Of a stretch of DNA of 64,000 nt, positions 11,203 through 22,895 are shown in pieces. The notes under the pieces were generated by a model. The model worked only from the letters and a program-made list of their open reading frames with translations. It had not been told where the DNA came from and ran no database searches. Origin of the DNA: Allium sativum (Eukaryota > Streptophyta > Magnoliopsida > Asparagales > Amaryllidaceae); assembly GCA_030737875.1 (NCBI GenBank), contig CM060920.1, forward strand, positions 482,328,861 through 482,392,860. The letters run 5' to 3'. Every line of letters begins with the position of its first letter. Position 1 is the first letter of the stretch. Both the position numbers and the translations under genes were made by a program.

Positions 11203-12830
11203 CGGGAATTTTCCCACTCACTTCCCTTTGGCTGATTTCGAGTTTGAAACCTGTTTTGAACCTTCTGGACTTATAATATTCATATATAATCTTCCTAGTG
11301 CGTATACAAAATTCTTAGGCTTATAACTTCTTCATACAGAGTCCGATTTACGCAAACTCGGACTCTATCTTAAGAAGAATTCCGATACGAACGCAATGGA
11401 GCAACCCGTTTCCCTTAATTCCCAAATTTAAGATTAATTATTCTTTAATCCGTTACTTTAATATCCATAGGAAATACAGGGTGTTACAAAGTGTAACACC
11501 CCACGTCCATTAATGTCACTTACTAAGGGAATGCATTAAGTTTCATGAAGAGTTACAAGTAAACAGACACAGAATAATTACAAGACAAATATGAATAAAA
11601 TAGCAGCGGAAATTTAAATTTTTATTTCAAACATAAATCATAATACCGTGGTCCACAATACCATAAGTCACAAAAACCATTACAATAAAATAACTTCTGT
11701 CTTGCACCATTAGATTACATAAGAATATAAAAAGCATAATTCCCAATTGAAAGAGTTAAGCCATAGTAGAGACAAGAACTTGAGCTATTATTCAGAAGTT
11801 GCTCATAGCAAGATGATATCTGAGTTCTGACTAAGCCTGAGTGTTTCCTCCCTGAGAAACTGGGGGGAGGGAACTGAAGAAAGAAGGAGAAACAAAATGG
11901 TCAGACATAAAGTCTGGCGAGTCTAGTTACTTTTAGACAGTAAATAAATAAAATTAACATGATAGGCATAAAAGTGGATAAGAGACATCATTACATAAAT
12001 GGCAGGTGTGACAAGGTAGACAGGGTAAGGTGTATACACTGCTCTAATGATTACTCTGCACTATTACTAGTATAACAAGAATGAGGTGATCCCTTCCACT
12101 ATAAGTTGGTAGACTTAGGGCATACGTCCAAGTGTACCCTAACCACTACCCTAATCGATCAGCTCCTTACTCCGTAGATACTCTGTGGAGGCCCCACGGT
12201 AGGATGTATCACGTCCTACAGTGGCAACCCCTCACTGATATGCACATCCCCATATCTATTAGTGTCACGGTAGTCATATCCCCCTCTGCCCGGCTCATGC
12301 ACGCACATAGCCCGGTCGGTTTGCACCGCCCACACCGTCCTCCGCATTTGGATCACTTCCAATCAGTCGGTAAGCGTGCCCCCCCTCCACCTAGTATGGA
12401 GCACTTTATTTGATAGCTACTCCGGGTTACCGACTGAAATGGGTCCTACACCATATGATACAAGTTCTCCCCTTTGTCTTGTATCCCCCACTAGGTTTTT
12501 CACTGACTATGTATACCACTAGGTGTCTTTAATTACATAGCCCTATACCAGTTATGCTTACCCTAAAAGGTGTCATTAGTTACATAATTTTATTATTTCC
12601 TCTAATTATGTATACGACTACGTGTCTTTAATTACATAACTTTATCGGGTTAAGTTTGTGGGCCTATATGTAAATATTACCCACCCCCTCTAGATTTGCT
12701 TAACCCATCCACTATTCCAATCAATTTACTTAAACCTAACTACAGTTCATAATCATACAATCCCTATGGATCAGATTTGGTTAAGTAGTCTAATTCATTA
12801 CCATGTCCATTTATGGTTTATAATGGGCTA

Positions 12831-13040
12831 GACCTCCCACATTAGGCCTACAACGTGTGGATTCTGGATATGTCGATCGGGTCCGGGCAGACTTATTCCA
12901 TAGTTGGGCCTAACCTCGTGTCTTAACCTAATTCGTATTTGCGTACTTAGACCTCCCACATTAGGTTCAACATTAGTGGCTGCTGGATATGCCGGTCGGG
13001 TCCGGGCAGACTTCCACCACTAATGCAACTTAACCACGTC
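12831..13040 (-). other. Paired two-stem hairpins in LTR B
   Basis: Units lie at 12831-12920 and 12950-13040. The first has an outer stem TTAGGCC/GGCCTAA. The second has an inner stem CATTAGTGG/CCACTAATG and an outer TTAGGTT/AACTTAA (one G-U pair). The loop keeps CTGGATATG and GGGTCCGGGCAGACTT. Arms differ from those in LTR A and LTR C but pairing is kept. Confidence 0.7.
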
Positions 13041-13109
13041 TCATAAGTACTATTACAACTCCTAATTATAATTCTAGACATTCCATTATTAATTAATTAA
13101 TTAATCAAT

Positions 13110-14390
13110 CAATCAATTAGTGATCGCCGCTAATCTATGAATTAGAAAAGCGCGATATTTAAATTAAATTCTGCAAGCGTACAGGTGTGTAGCATACAGG
13201 TCGAACACAGGGAGGTGTAATTAAAATCAAATTATTTATCTAATCTCTTGGGCGAGTTAGACGAAGCCTGGAGATTTTGTTGAAATAAAAACAAGTTGAA
13301 ATTGTGAACACAGGATTATCGTTGAATCTAATCAACGATTAATCACTAAAGAAAGTAAATTGCAAAACAAGAACAACAATGCATAAAATAAAAGTGCAGA
13401 AAAAGAAGAACAACCAAAGTAAATTAGGATTGTCGTTGAAACTAATCAAACGACTAATCACTAATAAGCAATAGAAATAACAATAACAATTTCTGTCCAT
13501 CAAAACTAATTGAGTAGAACACAAATTGTTATGACAGTAAAGCAAATAAACTAAACGAAGAAGAGCTTTATTAAAACTAAAAGAGAGTACAAAAGAATTG
13601 GATCCTCTTACAATGGTTACAACGCATATTTATAGATGAGATAGGAAAAATCCTAATTAAGTCTATGAATAAATGGGTCTCTTTTCCCAAGAAGTAATAT
13701 CATATCTCTTGCCTTCCTTGACTAGGCTTGTTTGGAAATAATTCTTTTAAGAATATCTGATGCATATCTTGGTGAATATCTTCCAAATCCTCCATAGAGC
13801 TAGTTGATTGGTAATCGGATTGCATGCGATTAATTATTCCAAACAAAGATACTCATCAAACTCCAAAGGCAACAAATGATGAAATCTTCAAAATTGATCT
13901 TTTCTTGGCAATAAATCAATCAGAAATTCTTCTAATTGGAAATTGAAAAATGAATGTTCTGAATTGATTTCCATGACTACTCCTGAAATGTCTATTAGTG
14001 AATATCATACATACACATGAATATGTATATATATAATATAACACTAATTTAATATATTCTTCATAGCAAAAGGGGCATTGTGAGCGCGTTCCATTCTTTG
14101 GCAAAAAGTGAGCTCGACGGGGATCGAACTCAGGTCTCTCAGTACAAATTTCTTTGTAATTACCAGTGAGCTACAACGTCTTTTGTAATTGAGATGGCTT
14201 TAATACGGGGAAGTAGCTTTTTATCTGTAGTTGGCCTTTAATTTGAAACGAAAGAGGCATTTCTTGACATCCTGTAAAAACACACAAAATTACCCAAAGT
14301 ATCATTTATTTATTTACAAAAGATAAAATATAAGAGCATAAAATAAACACATTTCTATGTTAATCAAATAGTCCTTTCCTTTATAGGTGT
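13110..14390 (-). repeat. Unclassified insert within LTR B
   Basis: LTRs A and C have no counterpart to this block. It contains CTGCAAGCGTACAGGTGTGT and GTCGAACACAGGGAGG (13170-13215), an internal repeat of TCGTTGAA-CTAATCAACGA-TTAATCAC (about 13320-13352 and 13430-13462), a tRNA-like sequence (14109-14181) and AT-rich DNA. I could not find terminal repeats or a target duplication that fix its borders. Simple TTAA/ATCA repeats at ~13085-13120 mark the left junction. The class is unknown. Confidence 0.45.
14109..14181 (-). ncRNA. tRNA-like sequence with A and B boxes (SINE head or tRNA relic)
   Basis: On the minus strand TAGCTCACTGG (14163-14173) matches the RNA polymerase III A box. GAGTTCGATCC (14121-14131) matches the B box 31 nt later, the spacing in tRNA genes. 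The 7 nt before the A box and ~12 nt after the B box fit a tRNA of ~73 nt, but the acceptor arms do not pair well and no clear anticodon loop is seen. It is better read as the head of a tRNA-derived SINE or a tRNA pseudogene than as a functional tRNA. No poly(A/T) tail or flanking duplication was recognised. Confidence 0.5.
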
Positions 14391-15800
14391 TAATGCCCAT
14401 TTTACCCAATAATTTGAATTATATGTCCAAACATGTTCATATTCAAATTATGCCAATATTAACACTTTTCCCCCCGTTTTCTAACTAGTGCACTCATAAA
14501 CTGGTGGCATGCCTAGGCTAGTCAGTAGCTTAGTCATAAACGATAATAGGGAAAATAATGGGAATATAACCAAAGTGATCATCTTGGCATGAACATAAAC
14601 TAGCATGATGATAATATGAAAGTACATACTGGCATGGACAAGTAATTAACATCATGACAAGGTGGATATAAAACTGATGAACTAGTGGCAGTCGATTGAT
14701 TCTGAAATAACTACGATGTCACAATAAGCATAGTAAGATCTAATTTAGCAGTTTAGATGTCCAATTGGTTTAGATCTAACATGATAACACAAGGTGATAA
14801 ATTAGATCATATAATTCAGATCTAGAGGTTAAAATAGATCTAACGCTATTAGAATGACATAATAGCATGTTTAGATCTAATTATGGGTTCACATGTCCAA
14901 CTTACAACATATCTAAGTTGATCGCAATATGACAAGTGAAAGGTGATTTACATAAAGAGTTAGATCTAACCAATGTTGCAACTGTCCAAATTAATAGATT
15001 TACATTCACCATAACATAGTTACAAGTCAAGATCCACATAGATAATGTAATAGAAATACCACAATTGCATTGGATCTAAAGTTGTAGATCCATCATGACA
15101 TAAAGATTTAACAATATCATAGATTCATAATTTACAACATATCCAATTCACAATCTTTCACAATTTACTTTTATTTATTTAACCCTAAAAGCAACTAGAA
15201 ACTCACTGCGTTAGGCTTAGAGAATTGGGAGAATGGATCTTGAATTTCTGGATTTGATTTGCAAAGTTGAATGTTGTATGTTGTTGAAGAAAACGAATCC
15301 GTCTCAGTTCGCACACCGGTAGCATTTGGCTCCCATAATTTCCAATGAAGAAGTAGAAGAATTGGACACATATATATAGTTGTAGAACCCTCTGAAACCG
15401 ACTACCACCTCATCCCTAGGGGTGTCGACAACCTTGTGGGTGGGTCATGCCATAGGTCGACACCCCTTAAGGGTGGTCGACCCCGTAGAGCGGGAAATTT
15501 TCCGCCTTGATGAATTTTTGTTTTTAGAACTGTTCTGGATAAGGTCTGACTCGTATCTGACTCGTACATGTATACATGTTCTTTCTACGCGTATACAAAC
15601 TTAAAACCCTCATAACTTCTTCATATAATGTCCGTTTTACGCAAGCCAAATGTTTATCTTGGCCAGAATTTCAAGATGGACGCGATCGCGCTGTCCGTTT
15701 TCCTTAATTCTGAATATTAAACTAATTATTATTTAATTTATACTCTTTTAGTGTCGTTAAAAATTTGGGGTGTTACACTAGAGTAATCAAAATTGAAGAG

Positions 15801-16189
15801 AAAATGGAGTATTTACTGCAAATGATGGTTGAGATGCAAGTGCTTCGAATTAGAATAAGTCAAGAGCAAAACAAAGAAGGAAAATTGATGAGGAGTCTCT
15901 TAAAGTTTATAATGGATAATGAGACTAACCCGATTATCATCATTGATGATAATCAACCAATAGAAGAAGAGGAAGAATAAGAAGAAGAACTGGAGGAAGA
16001 ACCAGATGAGGAAGAAATGATGGGGGAGGAACATCAAGAGGCTCAAACAACGGTTGCGGACGAAGATGATAAAGTTGAGTGCATAGGAGAGGTCCTATTT
16101 GATGAAAATGGCAATGTGATTGAAAGGAATGGAGAATTCTGTCTCCATTATCCAAATTGTCCAATTCACAAGTCCCCCATTGTCGAATA
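15801..16189 (+). pseudogene. C-terminal part of an acidic coiled-coil ORF of a copia element
   Basis: One frame runs to the stop at 16187-16189, with a single in-frame TAA at 15978-15980. It begins amid LTR B's flank (KIEEKMEYLLQMMVEMQ), continues through a heptad-like, Lys/Glu-rich helix, then a long Glu/Asp run (EEEEE, EEELEEEPDEEE) and ends with NGEFCLHYPNCPIHKSPIVE. I do not recognise the protein. Its place, ~460 bp before a SIRE-type polypurine tract and LTR, suggests an accessory 3' ORF of that element or a captured host fragment. The 5' part was lost where LTR B joins. Confidence 0.5.
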
Positions 16190-16653
16190 ATTTAATGTTT
16201 AAGGTTTGTCTAGGTTTAGCTTTATTACATTCTTATGGTATGTTGTATAGGTATATGTATAAATCCATGTGTATGTATACATGTTTGTTTAACATAAATA
16301 AAATTGTTATTTATGATTGATATTGTTCTAAACCTTCTATAACATAAATATATGATAATTAGATTAAGAGGGAGTTTTTTATGTCATAACTTAGGAATTA
16401 TACAATTAAGGGGAGCATTTTTTTAATATTACTTAGTTTCTACAGTTGTTTAAAATTAGGGTGAGTATCTATAAATCTTTCTTTTTGATAATGCCAAAGG
16501 GGGAGAAATTATAAAATATAGGCATAGTTTTATAAAGGCATAGTTTTATAGAATTCTTATAGACGGGGGAGTATAAGAAGATCATCATCAAACAGGTATA
16601 TACAGGTTCAATATTTTATAAACTAAGGTTGTCATCATAAAAAAGGGGGCGAT
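16190..16653 (+). other. 3' non-coding region and polypurine tract of a SIRE-like copia element
   Basis: This AT-rich stretch carries TGCCAAAGGGGGAGAAA at ~16490 and ends in AAAAAAGGGGGCGAT directly before the LTR. Both purine runs are typical of the region upstream of SIRE/Maximus 3' LTRs. No ORF is seen. Confidence 0.75.
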
Positions 16654-18030
16654 TGTTGGAGAATGGAGTTTTGATGACAACAACCTTATTTCAATTATCA
16701 TTGATTATAAAATATATACTAACATCTTTATTTACAATATATATATATATGCGGAATTTGTATACAGGACTTAATACTGAAGACTGTACAGTTTAAGAGA
16801 TTATAGAGATTTAGAATTCAAAGTATATTCAAGACTCATGAGAAATCAAGGTTTCAAGAGTTCACGAATAATATTTTTATAGAGTTTAGATTTTGTAAGA
16901 CTCCAAATAGCACTCCAGTTTCAAATTCAAATTCAAACTCAAATTCTGATTTTCAATTCTATCCTCAATCCTCTCTATTTTTGTTTTCTTTTAATTCTCA
17001 ATCTTATCTATTTTGTTTTTCTATTTTTTTCTATTTTGATTCTTCTTTGATTTTCAGACTTAATTTTTTTATATATATATTTATTTATATTTTATATAGT
17101 TTAAAACCTTATAATTTTCTAAATATATTTATATAGTTTAAAAATATTTTTTCATATGTTTTTCTATCATATAATATTGATTTACTACATTAGAATTTTA
17201 TTCAAGAATTTTTAGAATTAATTTTATATCAAAATACTTGAAAAAATGCACATGGCTATATCGACATAGCAAAATATGTATGTCGACATATAACTGCTAT
17301 CTTTCTAAATTTGAAGGGAAGTGTCTTTTCAATATATGATACGCTTCAGAACCGTTGCAATCCTTCATAACCTATAAAAAGAGGTTAAAACCGAATTTTC
17401 TAACATCTCTTTTTCTCCATCTTCATCTCCTTTCATCCTACCATTATTCTTAATCATTTTTCTGGTTTTTACACTTATACTCTACCGAATTCAATTCTGT
17501 TTTGATAAAAATTCTTCTCTCTACACTCTCCACTCTCTGAATCAAGTGATATTGAAGATTTATAGGGTTGTTTTGTAATTGGTTGGGTTGATTAAACCTT
17601 GTTGTGAGTTGAAGAGGAGTCGGTGTGTCCTTGTGAGCCGTGAAATCAAGGAAATAGGAGTCGGTGTGTTCTTATGAGTCGTGAAATCAAGAAAGTCGGA
17701 ATTGGTGTCTCCTTATGAGCCGTGAAATCAAGGATGGTGTGATTGACTATTGAAAGAGTAATAAAACTCTGCACAGCCCAGAATTGTGTGGGACCGGACG
17801 TAGGAGTAATCCGAACTAGTATAAAATCTGGTGTGTTCTTTCCTTTTCTGCATTTTTGTTTTTGTTTATTTTGCCTCTGTGTTTGAATCTGTATCTGTGT
17901 TTATGTTTGTAGTGTTTGATTCATCCCATGGTTCTCTCTAGTTTTTAGTTTTGTTAAAGTTTCTACAAACACTATTCACCCCCCATCTTGTGTTTCTTTG
18001 CCTGAACGATCCATTCCGCAGTCCCTAACA
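16654..18030 (+). mobile_element. 3' LTR of a SIRE-like copia element (1.4 kb)
   Basis: Termini are TGTTGGAGAATGGAG at 16654, next to the polypurine tract, and CCCTAACA ending at 18030. TATA-like CCTATAAAAAGAGG lies at ~17372-17386. Three imperfect copies of a ~36-bp unit (GAGTCGGTGTGTCCTTGTGA..., 17612-17735) precede GGGACCGGACGTAGGAG and AGTATAAAATCTGGTGTG, features common in SIRE/Maximus LTR 3' ends. The right flank is AAATT; the left end of the element is not preserved here, so its duplication cannot be checked. Confidence 0.82.
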
Positions 18031-19268
18031 AAATTTTTATTTGAGATATATAAAAGACGATAATAAGTCGTATTGAGGTGGCTATTGGAAAAAGAAAGTT
18101 GGGGGGAATAGATTGATATCCTACAACATACGAAGACCGTCAGGGATGGTTACCAACTTGTGATAACTCCATACGGGAGTCCTATTAACAGTCTTGATAT
18201 GGATTCTGCTGGGGAGAATGTGTGCAAAGGGGTTATTGGTATTCGAGATTATGGTACACCTTTGAGAGAGTTGCATAAGGACGGATCAGAGCCGGTCGAT
18301 GTTTTGGACTGATCATCCTGAATCCCATATCCTATCGATATTTTGGACTGGGTATGGTTACTCGCTATATTCCTTCAGTGTTTTGATGTAGTGTGTTTAG
18401 ACTTGCTAGTGCTTCAGTGGATTGGTTGCCCAAAGTATTGAATATCATATGCTATACGCACTGAGTGAGTGAATGTGAGGATGGATGTTATGGTTGTTTA
18501 CTTATTTATCACCATTTAGTGCATAGACATTTATCACACCCTCTTTATATGACGTTTACCTTAGTGCAGCATATATCGATTGTTAAGTGCTAACTCTGCG
18601 AGTGTAAGGATAGGACATGTATGATTCTCCATACCCTCCATGACATATATAAGATTATGGATTTTATAGTGTTTTTAGATTTGTTATCGCTCACACTAGA
18701 CTGTTGTTTGACCTAAGGTTTTATTTTCCTCTTATTACATTGGGTGATCATCGATGATGCTGATGAGCAAACCAGGTGACAGGCATAGGTGTTATCTAGA
18801 GCTGCACAGGTTGACTAGCAGGCGATGACGCCTATTGGTACTTAAATTCATATTACCTTTGTTTATTCCTGTGTATGCCACTATGGATTCCGATAGTGTT
18901 ACGTATTTTTATGAGATAGTTTATCGGTTAAGTTAATTTATCTCCTGTGTATACTGTATTACTATTATGTATAATTGTACGGGTATGTATACTCTGATTA
19001 TATGGTTTATACTGATATTACAATCTTGCCTGTTTATATCTGTGATTATTACTATTACATGTTATCTGATATGCTGTGAGATATATGACAGATTCTATGA
19101 TAGTGTTTTGTATTCTTTTCTTTCTCCTCTTATATTGCCTTCTTTTCTTCCTCTTTTCTCTTACTTTCTAATATTTCTTTCTCTTGGCAATTGTTTTATA
19201 TCGATTGGGTGCTTATACATTCCAAATTTTTAGTTATAAGCATCGATGGTGTATGGTGGGTCATCACA
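18031..19268 (+). mobile_element. Gypsy LTR fragment (3' part), plus strand
   Basis: The segment ends in GGTGGGTCATCACA at 19268, followed by a PBS, so it is the 3' part of a 5' LTR in plus orientation. The stretch CACTAGACTG...GTTTGACC and the following GGTGATCATCGATGATGCTGATGAG match LTR D read on its minus strand (GTGCTCATCGACGATGCTGATGAG near 37600). ATGCTATACGCACTGAGTGAG also resembles the LTR of F (51400-51430). The first ~300 bp (18031-18330) match nothing I recognise. The LTR start is missing. Confidence 0.65.
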
Positions 19269-19270
19269 CT

Positions 19271-19440
19271 TGGTATTAGAGCTTAGGTTGCGTTGTTTAA
19301 CCTAAGAAGTACTGAATTCATGAGTTAAAATATAAAAGAGAGTACGTAGTTGTATGTATTTTGGTTTTCAAATTATATATTATTAGTATATATAGTATAG
19401 GTTATTGCGCACACAAGTGCCATTGGAATAGTTTTTCTTT
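19271..19440 (+). other. PBS and leader of the 18-kb LTR, cut at 19440
   Basis: TGGTATTAGAGC (19271-19282) is an initiator-Met PBS variant, two bases from the LTR end. The leader (GGTTGCG...TTTGGTTTTCAAATTATAT) resembles that of element F at 52165-52345. At ~19440 it is replaced by minus-strand integrase coding sequence, so the junction is a rearrangement. Confidence 0.7.
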
Positions 19441-21321
19441 AACCTCTTCCCATTTCCATTCTAGGACTTCTAGTAGCTAAAGTAATCCACTCGGCTTCTT
19501 TATCTTAGCTTTCACTAATTAAGAGTTTACACACTTAGAGATGAACTTGCCCACATTACTCTTCATACCTTCCCAGTAGTAAGTCTATATCATGTCTAGA
19601 TACATCTTGTTACTACTAGGATGGTTGGTCAATCTAGAATGATGCCATTCTCTCAGAAGTTCCTCTAAAGACCATCAATAACAGGAATATATAATCATCC
19701 ACCTTTGCAATGCTAACCATCTTGATCGATCTTAAATTGCTTCAAATCCTCTAAGTCGACTCTTATCTCGATCTTACCCAAAATCTCTGCTAGCTTAGCG
19801 TCCCGCTTCTCACTTGCTCCAACCATCTCAATGAGAGTAGGTCTGGTGGATAAACTCGCTAACATTTCAGGCTCCAACTCACAACAAGCTCAGAGATTAA
19901 ACCAGCTAAATAATTTAGTTGTTTCCACTCCAGAAACATATCTCCAAGTCCAACATGAATCATACTTAATGCACTCGCACTGCGTTAACCTTTCCTAGAG
20001 TATAGGAAATATTGAAGTTATATGAGGCTAGAAACTCTAACCATCTCTGGTTTCGAAGGTTAACATCTTTTAGGGGAAAAGTTACTTCAACGACTTATGA
20101 TCTGCGAACAACTCAAACCTTTCTCCTAACAAGTAGTGCCTCCATATCTTCAAAGCAAAGACAATTGGCGTTAATTCCAAATCATGAGTAGGATAATTCC
20201 TTTCATATGGCTTTATTTGTTGACCAGCATAAGCGACAATTGGCGCTAATTCCAAAGACAATTAGCGCTCGTCAATCTCTCTTTTAGAACCATAAAAGCA
20301 AGCCTGCACCGTGCATCTCAATAAAAACCCAATTCTTCTTCGTCAAGTGGGTCAACGATGCAACTATCTTGGAAAAATCCTTGATAAATCGTCTACAATA
20401 TCCAATTAGACCAATTAAACTTCAAATATCCATAGCATTATTTGGTCGAATCCAATCTTGAATCACTGCTGCCTTTGTAGGATTCACTACTATCCCCTAT
20501 CCAAATACTACATGACCTAAGAATCTCACTTCTTCATTCCAGAAGCGGCACTTAGAAAAGTTAGCCATTAGCATGTGTCTTCGCAACACATCAAGCACAA
20601 ACCTCAAGTGAGTCCTGTATTCCTCTTGTATCCTAGAGTAATATAAACTTGTTCAATTGATCTCTTAGTACCATATTCATAAGATACACCAAGCCAGTGC
20701 ATTGGTCAATCCAAACGACTTAACTGACAACTCAAAAAAAAAAGATAGTTTCCTAAAACTAGTCTTTGGCACACCCACTCTCAACTGGTGGAATCCTGTA
20801 GCCAAATCCATCTAGGAGAACACCTTCACCTCATGGAGCTGATTGAAAAAGTCATCAATCATCAATAATGGATATTTGTACTTCTTTGTCACTTTATTCA
20901 GCTCACACTAATCCACTCATAGCCTCAATGATCCACCCACCTTAGTCACGAATATAGTAGGTGCACCTCATTCGGGTATGCTTCTCTGAATGAATCCTTT
21001 CGTCAATAGGTCTTTAATATGAAACTCTATCTTCCTATTCTCTCTCGGCGCCATCCATCTCAAATGCATAATAATGGGTCTGGCTTCATCTACCAAGTCA
21101 ATCATATACTCGATCTCATTATGGGACGGCAACCCAGAAGCTTCCACGAAGAATCTGGTTACTCACAAACAATAGGCATAGTTACAACCCTTCATAAGGA
21201 ATTCCTAGTGAGTATAAATAACTGACCATCATACCGTACCTCGGTAAATATCAAGCACAACCGCTCTCTCCTCCACTTTCCCTATCATCACCTTAATCCT
21301 CCCACAATCCACAATAGTTGC
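19441..21321 (-). pseudogene. pol remnant of gypsy element D: RT, RNase H linker, integrase H2C2
   Basis: Reading leftward on the minus strand: an RT segment (DLVDEARPIIMHLRW, LLTKGFIQRSIPE, CELNKVTKKYKYPLL, MDLATGFHQLRV) at ~21130-20640, a lost YxDD motif near 20620, the RNase H-integrase linker (EPEMLASLSTRPTLIEMV, ~19880-19790) and the integrase zinc finger (WHHSRL...SKCVNS, ~19680-19510). It stops at the 'EWKW' motif before the integrase catalytic core, where it meets the plus-strand leader. Many stops and frameshifts make it non-functional. The motif series is shared with F, so D is a chromovirus of the Tekay/Del type. Gag and protease follow upstream. Confidence 0.75.
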
Positions 21322-21834
21322 TTACTTTCTAAGCCACTCCATTCCCAAGATAATCACGAATCCCACAAAGTTCCAGGTGAAGTAATCACAATCAAAGGAG
21401 CATCCATGACTTGATAGAACAAGACCATGAAAAATCATACAAAGACTAGCAAAAACCCCTACTAGGTTAGTCACAACCATAGACTCACCTACATGCTTAG
21501 GATGCAAATCCAATCTAAACACTAAATCACTTCTAATAAAAGAATGCGTAGCTCTAGTATTAAATAAAACTATAATAGAAACGTCTCTGATAGAAAGTAT
21601 ACCTTGCACCAATATATTGTTTTCCTTATCCTTAGTAGTCGGTACACTGGAAGAGGTAGGAACTACATCCAAAGCATAAGCTTTCACAAATTGCTTATCT
21701 TTTACTGGATCTGGACAAACTTTCTTCAGGTGACCCATCTTGTCACATTTATAGCACTTCATTGCCTTCATAGCCTTACCTTCCATGGAATAGCGACCCT
21801 TTAGCAAGTACTTATAGCAAACTACCTTATTCAT
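21322..21834 (-). pseudogene. Gag zinc knuckle and protease ORF of element D
   Basis: This 170-codon minus-strand ORF contains a CCHC zinc knuckle (CYKCDKMGHLKKVC) that would bind element RNA. A retropepsin-like domain follows, in which the catalytic DTGATHSFI is decayed to NTRATHSFI (the Asp is lost), then FDCDYF and ILGMEWL near the C-terminus, the usual end of plant gypsy proteases. The knuckle-protease order is that of a gypsy gag-pol. The loss of the catalytic Asp means it cannot act. It continues from the gag tail at 21835-21998. Confidence 0.85.
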
Positions 21835-21998
21835 ATCTTTTTCTTGTTAGGTCCACCTTTACTCTGCTGTTGCTTCCTCCTTTTCTTGTTCCATTTATTT
21901 TTATTACCTCCACAGCTCTGCCGCGGCTTTGCTTCCTTAGTAACATCACAGGTAACAATCTTCTTAGGGAACATATTCTCGTACCTAAGAGCCATCGC
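21835..21998 (-). pseudogene. Gag C-terminal segment of element D, left of the LARD insertion
   Basis: The minus strand reads MALRYENMFPKKI, then a basic stretch (KPRQSCGGNKNKWNKKRR) in front of the zinc knuckle. The matching N-terminal part resumes at 36338 on the far side of the 14.3-kb insertion. ATCGC at 21994-21998 is the target duplication. Confidence 0.75.
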
Positions 21999-22825
21999 TG
22001 TAACAACCCAAAAATCTGGGCCAGTTTAAAATTTTTATTTTGGCAATTTTAGCGAATTTTGATTATTTAAAATGAATTATTTTAAATAATATCGACGAGA
22101 AATTTATTATGAATGGAACTCAAACGTATATATTATATACGTCGTCGTTAGAATATAAATAATTATATATAATTATAAATAGAATTGAAAATGGCGCGGT
22201 AGTTCGATAATTCGATTTCAATCTTCAATTGAATGTACCGGGTGCAAAACAATCCAGATTTTAGTGAAACCAAAAACATTAGGATCTAATTGATGATATC
22301 TTTCCAGCAAATCCGACAAATCGAAATTTCATAGCGGGGATCAAAAGATATGTCCAGTTGAAAATTCTGAATAGTCGCTATGGAATTCAGGCCCTTGAAA
22401 ATAGAGATTTTGCAAACGACCTCGGATTTCGACGAAACCAGTTTTGTTGGATCCGTGATGTCAAATTATTGCTAGATTCCAAATTTCATAATTTTTCGAA
22501 TCAATATGTGAGCGTGGCAAAGGAAAACGCGTTTGACCAGTTTTAGTTGATTTTAATCGACTGGAAAATGGCCATTTTTCTAACGGTCTCAGAATTCGAC
22601 GAAATCAGTTTTGTTAGGACCGTATCGTCAATACGAAGCTAGAAAATATTTTTCTGGAATTTTTCTAGTTAGTATGTGACCCCGGTAATTTGAAATGTAC
22701 GTTTAAAATTCAATATAGTGATTTAAATGTAGATTTAACGGAAATTGATTGTAACGATCGAATCAACCTACGATACATATCCCATTGGGTTCGGAATGAG
22801 GGTTAAACGCTATGGACGACAGGCG

Positions 22826-22895
22826 GTGGGCCTCGTTTAGAGGTCGTATGTAAAAGTCAACTTTTTCGTAAAAAATATATATATATATATATAAA
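22826..22895 (+). promoter_or_regulatory. LARD LTR promoter (site II and TATA)
   Basis: GGTGGGCCTCG (TGGGCC, site II type) is followed ~45 bp on by an (AT)n stretch ending TATATAAAAC, then CTCTCTCTCC typical of plant 5' leaders. In the 3' LTR the TATA context differs: (AT)n is replaced by (TAA)n ending AATATAAAAC (about 30565-30590). Confidence 0.5.

Larger units (their letters stand above)
7491..11488 (-). mobile_element. LTR A, 4.0-kb 5' LTR of a gypsy element
   Basis: The LTR is bounded by TGTAAAACCCC at 7491 and GGTGTTACA ending at 11488, with a PBS inside 7491. Its layout matches LTRs B and C: a CAGAC/GTCTG hairpin (7913-7926), two tandem two-stem hairpins (9531-9733), a TATA-like stretch (about 10942-10960, minus-strand CCTATAAAAAA) and a U3 GTCGAC palindrome cluster (11105-11202). 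A hairpin-rich minisatellite (8641-9487) is specific to A. Orientation follows from the PBS and the downstream gag. The partner 3' LTR is left of the window. No coding sequence was recognised inside. Confidence 0.85.
11492..15777 (-). mobile_element. LTR B, 4.3 kb, probably a solo LTR
   Basis: Termini are TGTAACACCCC at 11492 and GGGGTGTTACA ending at 15777. It is the same superfamily as A and C by its terminal sequence, the hairpin at 11903-11917, the paired hairpins at 12831-13040, the TATA stretch (about 15366-15380, minus ACTATATATATG) and the U3 hairpin at 15455-15482. No PBS, polypurine tract or internal region adjoins it. Flanks (CAAAG left, CTAGA right) do not match, so no target duplication is visible. 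Only three bases (11489-11491) separate it from LTR A. A block of ~1.3 kb inside (about 13110-14390) does not match A or C. Confidence 0.75.

Noticed and set aside
22358..22546. 62-aa ORF identical in both LARD LTRs (also 30046-30234)
   Set aside because: It lies in U3 upstream of the TATA box within repeated GAATTCGACGAAA motifs and is not seen in T1.
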